DNA from: Kappaphycus alvarezii
Taxonomy: Eukaryota > Rhodophyta > Florideophyceae > Gigartinales > Solieriaceae
Assembly (NCBI GenBank): GCA_002205965.3
Contig: NADL03000478.1
Location: 335,001 to 399,000 of the forward strand
Length of the DNA stretch: 64,000 nucleotides
Direction of reading: 5' to 3'
Under the pieces are notes generated by a model. It was not told the origin of the DNA. It saw nothing but the letters and a program-made list of their open reading frames with translations, and searched no databases. Below, piece after piece: positions 54,087-64,000 of this stretch. Position 1 is the stretch's first letter. Every line of letters begins with the position of its first letter. The translations under genes and the position numbers were made by a program.

Positions 54087-54782
54087 TCATGTCCGACTTT
54101 GTTTTGTGTTCCCCGTGCGACGGGGGCCACTGAGAAGTAATTCACGTGTGAGGCTGTACAATAGATGCTGAAAAGGGAACTGAAACATGCTGCAGAGTGG
54201 GACATTGATCAATTTTTGGAAGGTCTCTCGAAGTTCATCGTCAGGCTCTGTTGATGATGGCAAGGTTAGCCGGAGTGGGCTGGTCCCAGAGGTGAAAATG
54301 AGCCTGTCCGTGCTTGCGCAACGAAAAAGGTAAAATAAGGACTGCCAGAGGTGCAGTTTGCGCGGAGCGTTCCATACCCCTTGGGTAATCTGAAGCTCTG
54401 TATCAACTAGAGATATGCATCCATGGTCAGTGCCGATTGGTGACCCGAGTTTGTTGCTTGCAAAGGCAGAACTGTCATCCTTAGGGATGGTCTTGTCATG
54501 GTTTCTTCCCAGCCACCAAGCTTCAGCCTTCTGGGTGTTTATGAACTTCGAAACCAACATCCTGATGCAATAGCAGTCTGCGAGGAGGTTGTATAGGTGG
54601 TCGTCAAATTTAGTTGCTGCGATGACGGACAAAACCTCAATACACAGAGGTGGTGGCGAAGGGCGGACGGAGGTACTTGCTAGGATGCTGTGCATACCCC
54701 AGTCTAGCAAAAGAGCGCGCTCCCGCTCGTTTCGAGCGAGTGGATCTACCTCTTTTCTCTCTGAAAAAAGCCGGCTGTGCAT
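54087..54782 (-). CDS. Orphan ORF of 231 codons
   Basis: It opens with ATG at 54782 (MHSRLFSERKEVDPLARNER) and runs uninterrupted. It contains CIEVLSVIAATKFDDHLYNL, ADCYCIRMLVSKFINTQKAE and AWWLGRNHDKTIPKDDSS. Its composition is balanced and soluble. No membrane segment, signal or catalytic motif is recognised. Its start lies 56 bp from the end of repeat copy 3 (54838), so the repeat may have contributed its promoter or simply landed beside it. It is either an intact host gene or a lucky open frame; the length and composition favour a gene. Confidence 0.5.
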   Translation of the reverse strand: MHSRLFSERKEVDPLARNERERALLLDWGMHSILASTSVRPSPPPLCIEVLSVIAATKFDDHLYNLLADCYCIRMLVSKFINTQKAEAWWLGRNHDKTIPKDDSSAFASNKLGSPIGTDHGCISLVDTELQITQGVWNAPRKLHLWQSLFYLFRCASTDRLIFTSGTSPLRLTLPSSTEPDDELRETFQKLINVPLCSMFQFPFQHLLYSLTRELLLSGPRRTGNTKQSRT

Positions 54783-55580
54783 CTAAGCAGAAAAACGCCC
54801 AAACTTCCCCCCGTATTGGGAAGTGTATGAGGAAAGTGACAGGGGTAAATCGTCGGGAGAAGAATTACTCAGAACCAATTACCCCGGGGAGGAGGTGTTG
54901 CAAGCGACAAATGGCTACCATGTTATATTTGAGCGAACAAAAGGGATGGATAAGGACGACAGTTGAGAGGGCTACATGCAAGTTTAGAAGGGGCAGGGTC
55001 TACTACTGATGCCCTGTGACCAGCGTAAGAAAAATGGTTCTTGGGTCTGAACTGGACTCTCAACTCCCTACTTCTCGGTACTTGGCTTGAAGTTGTCTGC
55101 CAATTTGCTTGACCTCCGCAAGAGGAAGCAGTTTACCCAGCTTATATAGACTTTTGGTTAACCCTAGAATCTCAAACAAACATAATAAGTACCACAAAAT
55201 GTATCAAATGGAATCGTGTGAACGGGAAAGACTAACAGCAGATAAAATCAGGATAAATATCTAAATTTCTTCCTTACAATCTTAGCCATCGAGATCAGAG
55301 CCAAAAAATTCCTCCAAAATACCCAGTCCACCCAAGCAGTCCCCACAAATGTCCATGAATGGCTTACAATTCTATATTTCCCCCTGGAAGATATCTAAAC
55401 TACTAAAGATGCCCCAATCCTGTTCCAGCGTCGGGACCACCTGGTCCATAATTTAAAGCCCCCGCCCCACCATCCCAACACTTTCCATGTCTCCCTCCCC
55501 CTCATCCTCCTCATCTTCCCTTCATCCTCATCTTCATCCTTACCAGAAGAGTCAGAAATAACGATTGCTCCCTCAGTATC

Positions 55581-55727
55581 CCTCTGTTCTCCACATCAGT
55601 TCCCTCATGTACACTAGTGGCTCCTGCGGGTAAACCCAGTCCTCCTCACCTTATCCCCTCTGTTCTCCAGATCAGTTCCCCATGTACACTAGTGGCTCCG
55701 GCGGGTAAACCCAGTCCTCCTCACCTT
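55581..55727 (-). repeat. 76-bp tandem duplication within repeat copy 3
   Basis: CCTCTGTTCTCCACATCAGT ... ACCCAGTCCTCCTCACCTT at 55581 recurs at 55657 with a few changes. The duplicated part corresponds to WVDPWEPLVY-like text of the acidic ORF. Confidence 0.8.
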
Positions 55728-55800
55728 CCGATCCTTCCACCTCAGCCTCAGACCGGTCACCTTCTACCTCTTCTTTTCCCTCCTCTTCCTCTACCCCCTC

Positions 55801-55839
55801 CTCTGCCTCTTCTGCCTCTTCTGCCTCTTCTGCCTCTTC
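55801..55839 (-). repeat. 9-bp tandem repeat (CTCTTCTGC)
   Basis: About four units lie on the plus strand. On the coding strand one frame reads repeated Ala-Glu-Glu, as in EQAEEAEEGEE of copy 1. Repeat-length variation probably expanded this tract. Confidence 0.85.
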
Positions 55840-56109
55840 GACGCGGTGCCGGCGGACCCACCCCGACCACGTTCCCGGTCCATTCTTCTACGAGAATCAT
55901 CATAGTTGGTTGGTCCATTGGCCATCAAAGCTAGAGCGTTGAGGGGGCGGTGGCCTCGGAATGACTTGGCGATGGTGGGGGACGGGCGGAGGTTGGTCAT
56001 GTTGAAGGCAGAAAAGGGGGTGAGCCGATGGGGTAATTGATGGCGGGGTTTTTGCCTCGACGACGTCAATTTCGAACTTTAAATAGGGCGACGCCTTCGA
56101 AAAGTCTCA

Positions 56110-58255
56110 CTGCCTTGGATGAAATAAAAATATTAGGTAATTCCGCAGCTTTGAATTTGCAAGCAATAAGAGCAACAACTAAAAACCTGCTTGATAAAAT
56201 ATCGGAACTGAATTTGGAGAACGAAGCGGATCACGAGTCGAAAGATTTCTTTTTGAAAAAGGAGGACCAAAAAACTCCGAGATAAAATAGAAATGGAGTT
56301 GTACAGTGAGTTTGGATTCATGGGGAAAAATTGGTGGGAAGAGTTTTTTTGAAAAATCAGAGGCCAGGGATGAAGAAGACAGCAGTTTGTGGAGAGGACC
56401 GATTTCCTATAGAAAAGACCATATTTATAACAACAGAAAACACTAAAGTCGGGCACAGTGCCGAAAAAAGGATATGGTTCTTAGCAGAGTTGGGAACTAC
56501 GAAGGCCATTCAGGTAGTTAGAAGTGCTCCTACATTAACTGGGGAGTGCATGGAACGGGTGAGGGGCATAAAAAGGTTAATTGAAAAGATAAAATTGGGA
56601 ACAAATGAGAGGAATATTCCGTAGGTTAAAAAGAGGTTTTGTCCATCGGAGAAGTGAGGAAAAGAAAAAGAAGTATAGATACCAGGCGAGATCTGTGTGG
56701 ATGAACGGGACAAGAATTATCGCAGGTCAAAGCATGTGCTATGCATCTGTGTCTCCAGGAAAGCGCATAGAAGGCAGATGACGCAGGGTAACGAGGCGTC
56801 AGCACAGGGTAAGGAATGTTCTGCGACCGAGGAGCCCAAAGAGAGTCCCTGAAAGCGGGATCCCAAAGAACATGGAAAGATAATAGGGACAAATCGGAAA
56901 TAATTGGTGCCTCAGTTCCTACTATCCAAGAACGGAGATGTTTCAAGCGAATATTGCTACCCCGGTGTATTTATGGTAGCAAAAAGAAGGCAGATGTGGA
57001 GGATAAAAAAAAGTTCTACATGTAAAAATAGAAAAAAGTGGGTCTATTACTCGACATGAGTGACTAAACGTAGATGAGACGTGTGGAATCAATCTCAAAA
57101 GTCTTTTGAAACTTATGTCTTTTCGGTTTTTATAAGTATGTCTATATCAGCTTACTAAGACTTTTGCCTCGTTCAGAGTCAAACTGAGAATTGCGCTACC
57201 CACGTTTTTGGGCACTTTTACTTTTCCACCAACATCACCTGGACCTTGCGTGAATTGTGTATCCCCCCTATCTTTTTCATTCCCGTTTTTCATATTAAAT
57301 CGAATCTGGGGTGGTCATTTCGTGTTTTAAAATTATTAAGTGCTGCCTTTATTCTTGGTGGAAATTGTTAGGACGACATAGTCATTTTTGAGCTCAGCGG
57401 TATAAGTATCATGGTAATGGAGAGAGTTGCAGAGAAAGGGAGAGCACACAAGTAAAATTTCAAAACCACCAAAAACTACCTCGGACTTCCCTCATCTTGT
57501 GGATCCACAGATGTGGCCACTTCCCCTCGGAGCACCGAATAGCGCGACAAAAAGCCTCGCGGATCAGAGGTTTACATTCAACTTTGGGACTACTCGAGTG
57601 TACGATTGGAAATTTTTCTCCCAACTCGCTTGTGCTATCACAGAGAAACCAATATTAACTTAAAATAAACTTTTCTGCTAACAATTCAGTCTCGGTAACA
57701 CCTATAAAATACCAAAAATTGCGTTTAGGCAAGTCTTGTGAACAGAGCAGACTTAATGTCGATACTTTCAAGAAAAAGATCTATATTCACTTTTAAAACT
57801 CATTATTTTCGAGATCAGATTCCAAATTTACTTCAAACCATCCGTACTTATTATTTAACATAGCCCATACAAATTCCCTAGAGCCGCTAACGATAGTAGA
57901 TGATCCACTCGGACATATTTTAGTCCCCAAGTTCCCTTCAAAAAAATCCCATTCCCAGATAATATAATTTTCGAGGGGCCTGAAATATTTATGACATCTA
58001 CGTGTTCTCATCTTTCTCCAAAAATGGCACGCGAGCTCCCAGCCAAAAATCCTCGGAATAGTACCATAACAGCCCTCAGTGATGCACTCAATCGTGTTCC
58101 TCCTCCGAACGTTCATCTTTCTCATCCTCCGCCATCTCCGATAAGTCTTCCGAAGAGTGTAAAGAAACCACTACTTAGCAATTTTCCAAGTAAATTCTCC
58201 TCTTGTAGTAGTGGTAGTCCGTATACCCCTGTTGCAATAAGGCTAGGCCGCTGAT
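56110..58255. other. Unassigned region with coding-like scraps
   Basis: Plus-strand scraps occur at 56331-56624 (FLAELGTTKAIQVVRSAPTL, then RVRGIKRLIEKIKLGTNER) and near 56816-57025. A minus-strand ORF lies at 57793-58125 (RIFGWELACHFWRKMRTRRC, then SREFVWAMLNNKYGWFEVNL). The latter has an NYI phrase also seen near 24 kb. None is assignable; transposon debris is likely. Confidence 0.35.
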
Positions 58256-61200
58256 TTATGTAGTCCTCCGAGTTGATTTTTAGATGATCGGTTAGAGGAA
58301 TATTTCGGTCATTTTTTCAAGAGGTCGAGGATATGACTAAATTTATTTGTTTATTTTTTAGGCGTAGAATGCTTTTTTTATTGTTTCAAATAAGTACAAA
58401 CCGCCTACTTTTTTCAAGGCCTTAATCGATTAAAAATGTATGACTAAACTGTATTTCATGAATTTGCACGAACTCGGGGCCCTATTAAAAAGATACCCGG
58501 AACTATCCTGGAACGGATTTAAATGACACAGCAGACCACAGAACACTAGTCGAAAAATCTTTCTTCCAAAAGAAGAACCAAAATGGTCGGCCATTAAGTA
58601 TAAATGGGGGGCACAGCGGATTTAGGTTCCTAATAGAAAAGCACTTTACAATTGCGTGTACGAAAAAGGGTGGGAGGATTACTTCTTTTGAAAATGGGAT
58701 CTATTTATACCTTTTGAGATAAATAAAGCGGGAGTCTGCACAAAGTACCGGTCCCGAATCAGCGGAGGGGACCTCTTGTTCAGTCATCTTCCTCGTCTAA
58801 TTGTATTGAAGTACAATATGTATAAAGTAATTTCGTCACTTTCTAATCTTATTTTCTACTGATTTTCTCATTTATCCCTATGCAGCACCCGTTCTGTCCA
58901 CATCAGTACTTCCCAAGGGTAAATTATGGCAGTACCAGGAAAAAGATACTTAAAACGTTAAAAATGTCTAATGGTGACTCCATGTTTTACAGCTAAATAA
59001 TTTTTAGGATTACCCTCACGCATTGAAGTCTGACTATACGTAACCTTTTGTTCCTTTAAATTATATAGAGATTGATTACCAGATTAAAAAATTTACAGCG
59101 ATGTTAGTAATTTCATGTTGAAGAAAATTTTTTTGAACCGCTAATTACTAAAATAATACCTTCATTATACTCGTAATTTTATAATTCTCTCATTTGAGCT
59201 CTACACATAAACATTGAAAGTAAGTAAAGGTCTCACTGAAGACTTTGAGAAATACGCAGTCTTCAAGGAGAACTTTTTGAGATTTTGGTGGCAAAAAGGG
59301 AACAATAAAAATCCATTCATTAATCTTAAGATGTATTATTCTATTCTGGATGAAAAATTTCAAATCTGAAATGAATACTTATTTTCAAAGTTATCTGGAA
59401 GTTTAATCTTTCTTAATTTACTCACTTATCGTTGCGATGAATCGGAGCAGTTTCGGGCCTCGTAAATAATTTTCGTTACTGTAGTGCAATGCACCAAACT
59501 AGACCTAGAAAGGGTTACGCTCCCTACTGCCTAAAGCAATGACTACACGGTGTCCGATACCGCTTTCTCTTTATTCCCTCTGCAGGGTAGTAGCTCAAGA
59601 GTGGGGAGAACTCAGGTGGGAGAGGCTTGTAAAAAGCAAAAAAAGGCCCAAGAGGTAAATGTGATACGAATTATGGGTCAGACCGGTTAGGCAAGAGCCA
59701 CGGATACTCGTCCTCCTTGCTACAGTACAGTTGGTATACAGTCCTCCAAAGGGAAAAAGGCACAAAAAGGGTAAAACCGTGAAATAAACGGCAGGATACA
59801 AAGCCAAGCTGGCGGGCGGGGGCCGAAGAGGTTAGTAGCTACTATTGCTGCAGTCGCGGCGCCTTAGTGAAAAGGGAACGCAAGTTGCAGGAGTAACACC
59901 TACAGCCAAAATCAAAAAACTGGTGAAGTAGTTGGTACCTTCTGTACCTGTTTACAAGAAGTAGCAGTCAGGCCAAGAATAAAATACTAAGTTAAAGTTA
60001 GTTAGTTATTCGAGCTCGAGCTCACTAGTTAGGGCACTTGTCACTCTATTAGTTTGTTACTCATGAATAAATATCAGGGTCAGTTAGGGGACCAGTGCCA
60101 TGCCCAATAGGGGCGATAACTGTGAAGGCACTGTAATAGTGTTGACATGCTGGACGGCATGCGCCCGGTAATGGGGCTCGAAAATCGAGTACTTCAATTA
60201 CAGTGATGACCATCAATTCAAACTAAAGTGCTATTGCACTACAGCTAGATCCAAGGGTTATTTGAAGTGATTTTACTGTAATCGAAAATAACTTTCTGGT
60301 AATTTGTTTTCTGTCCAAATCGCAGGAAAAATGTCTGTTTCTTCGAAACTGTAATCGTCCCAGAAATAAATATCACAAAACTGAAGACCTAGAATATTCA
60401 CGTTTTAACCTTTTCTATTTCTCAAACCAAAGGAACTTTTGTTATGTCAATTTAGTTCGAACTTCCTATTGACTCCCTTTATTTATCATGTAATAATATA
60501 ACTTTTTGGTTCATTTGAAGCTTTCCAGCCACTTAATGCATAAAATTTCCGCAAAATATGTTTATATTGTTGTTGGTCTGGATATAGTGCTTCAATATTC
60601 CAAAATGACAAGTGCTTCAAGTTTATCTTCTCTTTCACAATAAGCGCGGGTCATATCTAGTTAAATTCAGGTGTCTGAACCAAGTACTATAAGAAAGTAA
60701 TGTTCCAAGTTTAAGTTAAATATTGAGGAACAAGAACAAGGTAGTCTGCTGAAAATAAACGGAGGACATACGTAGAAAACCTATTCAACCTTTTGAACCA
60801 GTCCTCAAAATTAAAGAAGTGCAAAAATTGCCCCTGTATCGACTAGAAGGTTGAAAAGGTTTGAGAAAAGACATCGCTATTAATATTTTCGGTCAATTAC
60901 TGCTGGAAAATTTTAGGTAACTAAAGCACCGCTTTATGATATACAGGTAACCTTAGAAGTACTGCGTTTAGAACTCCATCCGTATAAATATGATTAAAAT
61001 AGAAATATAAGCGATAAACGGCCCGGAGAATCCAAAGAATATAATTTAATACTAATGCGGTAGCTTATCCATATGTCTCATGTAAAGCCCTCAAATATTC
61101 AGTTCCACGGCAGATAAGAAAGATGTTTTAAGAATATAACTTCGCTTTACAGTTAACTTGGAATAATGTTTCGATTTAGAATTGAAGTACTTGGTCCAAT

Positions 61201-62100
61201 TGAAAGGAACTGGAAGAAATTAGCAGCCAAGTATCATAGAATGTATACATTTTATGGTCACAGTTTTATTCCACAAGTTGTACTTGTCCACGGACGAAAC
61301 GAATGATGTTAAAAAATTTGTAGCCAAGCATTTGTTCTTTCGTCGTTATTTTCTCCAGTTTGTCGATTTTTTAGCGATAAAACACTCAATTTAGCCTATT
61401 TTCAGAAAAATATTTCTCCCTGACTCAATAGTTGGCCTTCCATTCAACTTGAAAACCAAGGCGAATCTAGAACCTGTGACTAAACCTGAATTTTATTACC
61501 TACCAAATTTGAGAAATTAAGTAAAAAATTATAAACCCGACTTTAAGTCCTTTGAGGATTAATTTTTGAGAGAAGAGAGAACGGGAAAAAGTACTGAGAA
61601 TTATTCTATAGATAAGATTATGGTTCCTAATATAAGTATATTTCTATTTAATACCTTGAGGTAGCTTTTCCATTGGCATATATGATTGGTCAGCTAATAA
61701 CTTTGGGGCACATTCCAAAAAAGTATTAATTTTAAGAATCTGATGTAAAGTGTGGATTAGAATATTTATTATCGGTCTGAAAGAGAAAATAATGATTGAT
61801 TTAATTTTAATTTAGGATTATTTCCAACGCACATGGTGACATCATCCATTTCTGGGTATTCACGTTGCGACAATTCTTGTTCTTTCTTTTTGAAATGTGA
61901 CAAATATAGACTTGTAAATGCGCATGGCGACATTATGTAACTTGAGAATACTGCTGTGGTCGGAATGGTAACATAAATCATAACTGCTAATACTCATGGT
62001 GAACTACTCAGTTCTTACGATTCAGACTGCGACATATCTCTGCGCAAACACACAAACTCGCATATTGTCGTTACTCTGCTAAATGATGCATAGCTCATAC
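58256..62100. other. AT-rich region without genes
   Basis: Long AT-rich sequence with only short ORFs. A less AT-rich island at about 59460-60260 contains TTGGTACCTTCTGTACCTG, similar in look to the primer site of gypsy element A. It might be an LTR relic, but no partner LTR is present. Confidence 0.45.
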
Positions 62101-64000
62101 TAATTTAAAGACAATAATAGGCTACTAATGACAGTCTCTCGTATTCTCATCAACATAAAACACCTTACAAAGCGGATAGTATCTGGCTTTATGATCCGCA
62201 CGGCCACAAAGTGAATAATTATGCGTACGACGCCGACTGCTATCAGTCCTTTGTTCGCACCATTGCGTTTCCGCTCCCCAGCATATCTTCTTTGGGTGAA
62301 GACGAGGGGAGGGATTTTCCTCGGAGTCTAAAAGTTCTTTCCTGTGGAAATTAGGATTTTGGCAGTTATTTTCACGTCCATTATGGCATAATGGGCCGGA
62401 AAGCCAAATGTCACGTTTTCGTACTGAGTCTTCCATGTGTCTATTAAATGAATTTTCGCTATGAACTGATGCAAACAAGAGGATCCATATTTCTCAAATA
62501 ACACAGTCATACCATGATTTGAGGGAATTCTCGAACAGTTCTGACGAAAAGCACAGCAAGTAGGGGTCCGTGGTAGTCCTTACTTAAAATCACGTGCCGA
62601 AGTAATTTCCTATCCGATACACTGCGAACTGTTGCCTCCATCTGCGCAGTACCATCCAACCATTTCACGGAACTCTTCTATACTTTGGACGGTTGAATTA
62701 GATTTGTTAGTAACTTCTGAATATTTGGCGGGGCAGGGTCTTTGGTAGTTGTCGCCACTGACTACCGACGAAAGAAATCCTCGCATTGAGCTAGAAAAAC
62801 CTCTAACAACAGATCTTATATGATTTCGAAGTGCGGCAATCATAATACTTTCAGCTCTTTGAGAAGTAGTTACTGTGTCCTGCAGTTCAGAGTGTACCAT
62901 CAAATCATCAAATCTTAGCAGAAAGGCCAACTGAGTCCGTGATTACTCTGCCTTATTTGAATCTAACTCGGCAACAATTACAGCGTACAATTCTTTGTCG
63001 CTCAGCAAAGACCTACGCTCTTGGTCATTCCAAGTTTAGATCCTAAGTTCTTCCTGGCATGAAGGGGGTCTAGGAACATTTTGGCGTGGTTCATGTTCTT
63101 TTTGTAGGCAATATCTATGGCATTTTCTTGATACAAAATAGTAGTACAATCTGTATTATCAAAACCGGGTATCTTCTGGCATGGTGAAAAGACCCAAGGC
63201 CATGTCTCTAACCATTCTGGGCCAACGAAGTGTGCAAAGCATATTGAAAACAGGTGCTTGTTAGTATCTTATCCAATAACCCCCAAATAGTCCTATACGA
63301 TATGTTCCCAACTCCATCACAGTGCCCACCATCAGCATTCCAAGTCTTTCGACCTGTTTTACAGAAGTGGTTTGCAACAGACGGAACGAATAAAAACCGC
63401 TATAGTACCTCCCTTCTTCATCTATGTCATGAGCTTCAACATATTTCTCCTCAAACGGCTTTAAATCAGCTTTCTTTGTCCGCCATTAGATTGCATGTGG
63501 ATAAATTTGAGATCGTTCACATGTTTTTTCTTCACCTCCTCCCCCGTCAATATATAAATTTCCACTTTTTACCCTTCCTGTCGTAGTAGATCGTCTTATT
63601 TCTCCAAAGCAGCCCTTTATACTGCCCTATTAGCATCCAGATATCGATAAAACTCCAGCTTAACATCCTTTTAATGCTAGTAAGCCGGCTGTCGACGATA
63701 AAACGACTTTACTTTCACTAAATTGGCAACTTTTAATGTTGACATGTCGGAGTCTTGCGAAAAATCATCGAGGACTGCTCTGACTATTTTTTGACGTATA
63801 AGCTGGTCTGTGGAACGTTTCAGCTGTCATTCGATCAATAGGATCACAGCCCTGCCCAAGGAAAACCTTTTATGTGATCGACTTATTTGTTCAACTTCCA
63901 ATTTTTTCCATGTTGCGGCTGCTATTCAGACACTGTTTCAGCGTTTCTCTTGTCACTTTGGCAGGTTTTTTACCTTCTTCAATGTTTTTTCCACCCAGAC
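62100..64000 (-). pseudogene. MULE/FAR1-like transposase fossil, cut by the right edge
   Basis: Reading leftward, a central region near 63230-63030 gives FCKPFPGFDNTDCTT-type text: PGFDNTDCTTILYQENAIDI, then AKMFLDPLHARKNLGSKLG. The D-x-x-x-A-I-x-x-A and C/D-x-x-H-x-x-x-N-L pattern is that of the MULE third catalytic segment. Next, near 62930-62780, comes LAFLLRFDDLMVHSELQDTV, then TSQRAESIMIAALRNHIRSV, the T-[ST]-x-R-x-E-S-x-[NF] region after the core. The C-terminal zinc knuckle CGRADHKARYYPLC lies near 62210-62165. Stops and frame changes are frequent. The N-terminal part, if present, continues past 64000. Confidence 0.6.

Larger units (their letters stand above)
54838..56108 (-). repeat. 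Acidic-ORF repeat unit, copy 3
   Basis: This full-length copy in reverse orientation has a CTATTTAAAG box near 56078, an N-terminus MTNLRPSPTIAKSFRGHRPL near 56000, an Ala/Glu-type tract, GAIVISDSSG near 55550, the shared CTTATATAGAC block near 55145 and the conserved tail near 54840-54900. It carries two internal tandem expansions (55581-55727 and 55801-55839) missing from copy 1. Its coding block is more decayed than that of copy 1. Confidence 0.75.

Noticed and set aside
57793-58125. Host gene on the minus strand
   Set aside because: A 110-codon frame without recognised motif in transposon-debris context; one shared phrase with 24 kb suggests repeat origin instead.
59460-60260. Solo LTR in the AT-rich right part
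   Set aside because: A primer-site-like word and different composition are suggestive, but no matching LTR, target duplication or TG...CA ends could be shown.

Overview
The window looks like a repeat-dominated nuclear region of a eukaryote. It holds Ty1/copia and Ty3/gypsy LTR retrotransposons, a non-LTR element, at least six kinds of DNA transposon, and a host-type gene with GT-AG spliceosomal introns. The TE mixture, the short single-exon genes in small islands and the many TACTGTACAG tracts remind me of a florideophyte red alga such as Chondrus. That assignment is inference from pattern memory and nothing here proves it. There are no bacterial operons, CRISPR arrays or rRNA genes, and no tRNA gene that folds convincingly.

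Layout. 1-2.6 kb: copia fossil A (minus). 2.8-3.9 kb: first of three copies of a repeat that encodes an acidic protein with a SUMO-interaction-like motif; the others are at 33.4-34.5 and 54.8-56.1 kb. 5.4-6.4 kb: broken gene of unknown function. 6.5-7.9 kb: GC-rich, possible 5' part of a non-LTR element. 8.1-9.0 kb: Tc1/mariner fossil. 9.1-12.4 kb: copia fossil B with a 3' LTR. 12.5-14.2 kb: unassigned coding-like sequence with a zinc-finger-like fragment. 15.3-17.1 kb: ionotropic glutamate receptor-like host gene in five exons. 18.3-21.3 kb: piggyBac-like element with inverted ends. 21.8-23.7 kb: PIF/Harbinger element with two convergent ORFs. 24-30 kb: AT-rich, with two related 30-bp minisatellites. 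30.3-31.3, 32.1-33.4 and 34.7-36.1 kb: Tc1/mariner and pogo-type fossils. 36.1-41.9 kb: old gypsy element A. 42.2-49.3 kb: young gypsy element B. 49.8-50.4 kb: intact orphan gene. 51.5-52.9 kb: 3' end of a non-LTR element with a restriction-like endonuclease. 54.1-54.8 kb: orphan ORF. 56-62 kb: AT-rich, mostly empty. 62-64 kb: MULE/FAR1-like fossil.

The most striking object is gypsy element B. It has near-identical 288-bp LTRs, a perfect 5-bp target duplication, a primer site and a polypurine tract. Between integrase and the 3' LTR it carries an antisense coding block. That block opens with a close imitation of the histone H3 N-terminal tail and ends with segments resembling the Cys and His sites of a papain-fold cysteine peptidase. 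The second highlight is the glutamate-receptor-like gene: its four inferred introns all restore frame, but the usual pore segment between TM1 and TM3 is not visible.

Virus-like LTR elements are treated as fossils. Their parts, ends, families and relative ages are given, but not the individual lesions.
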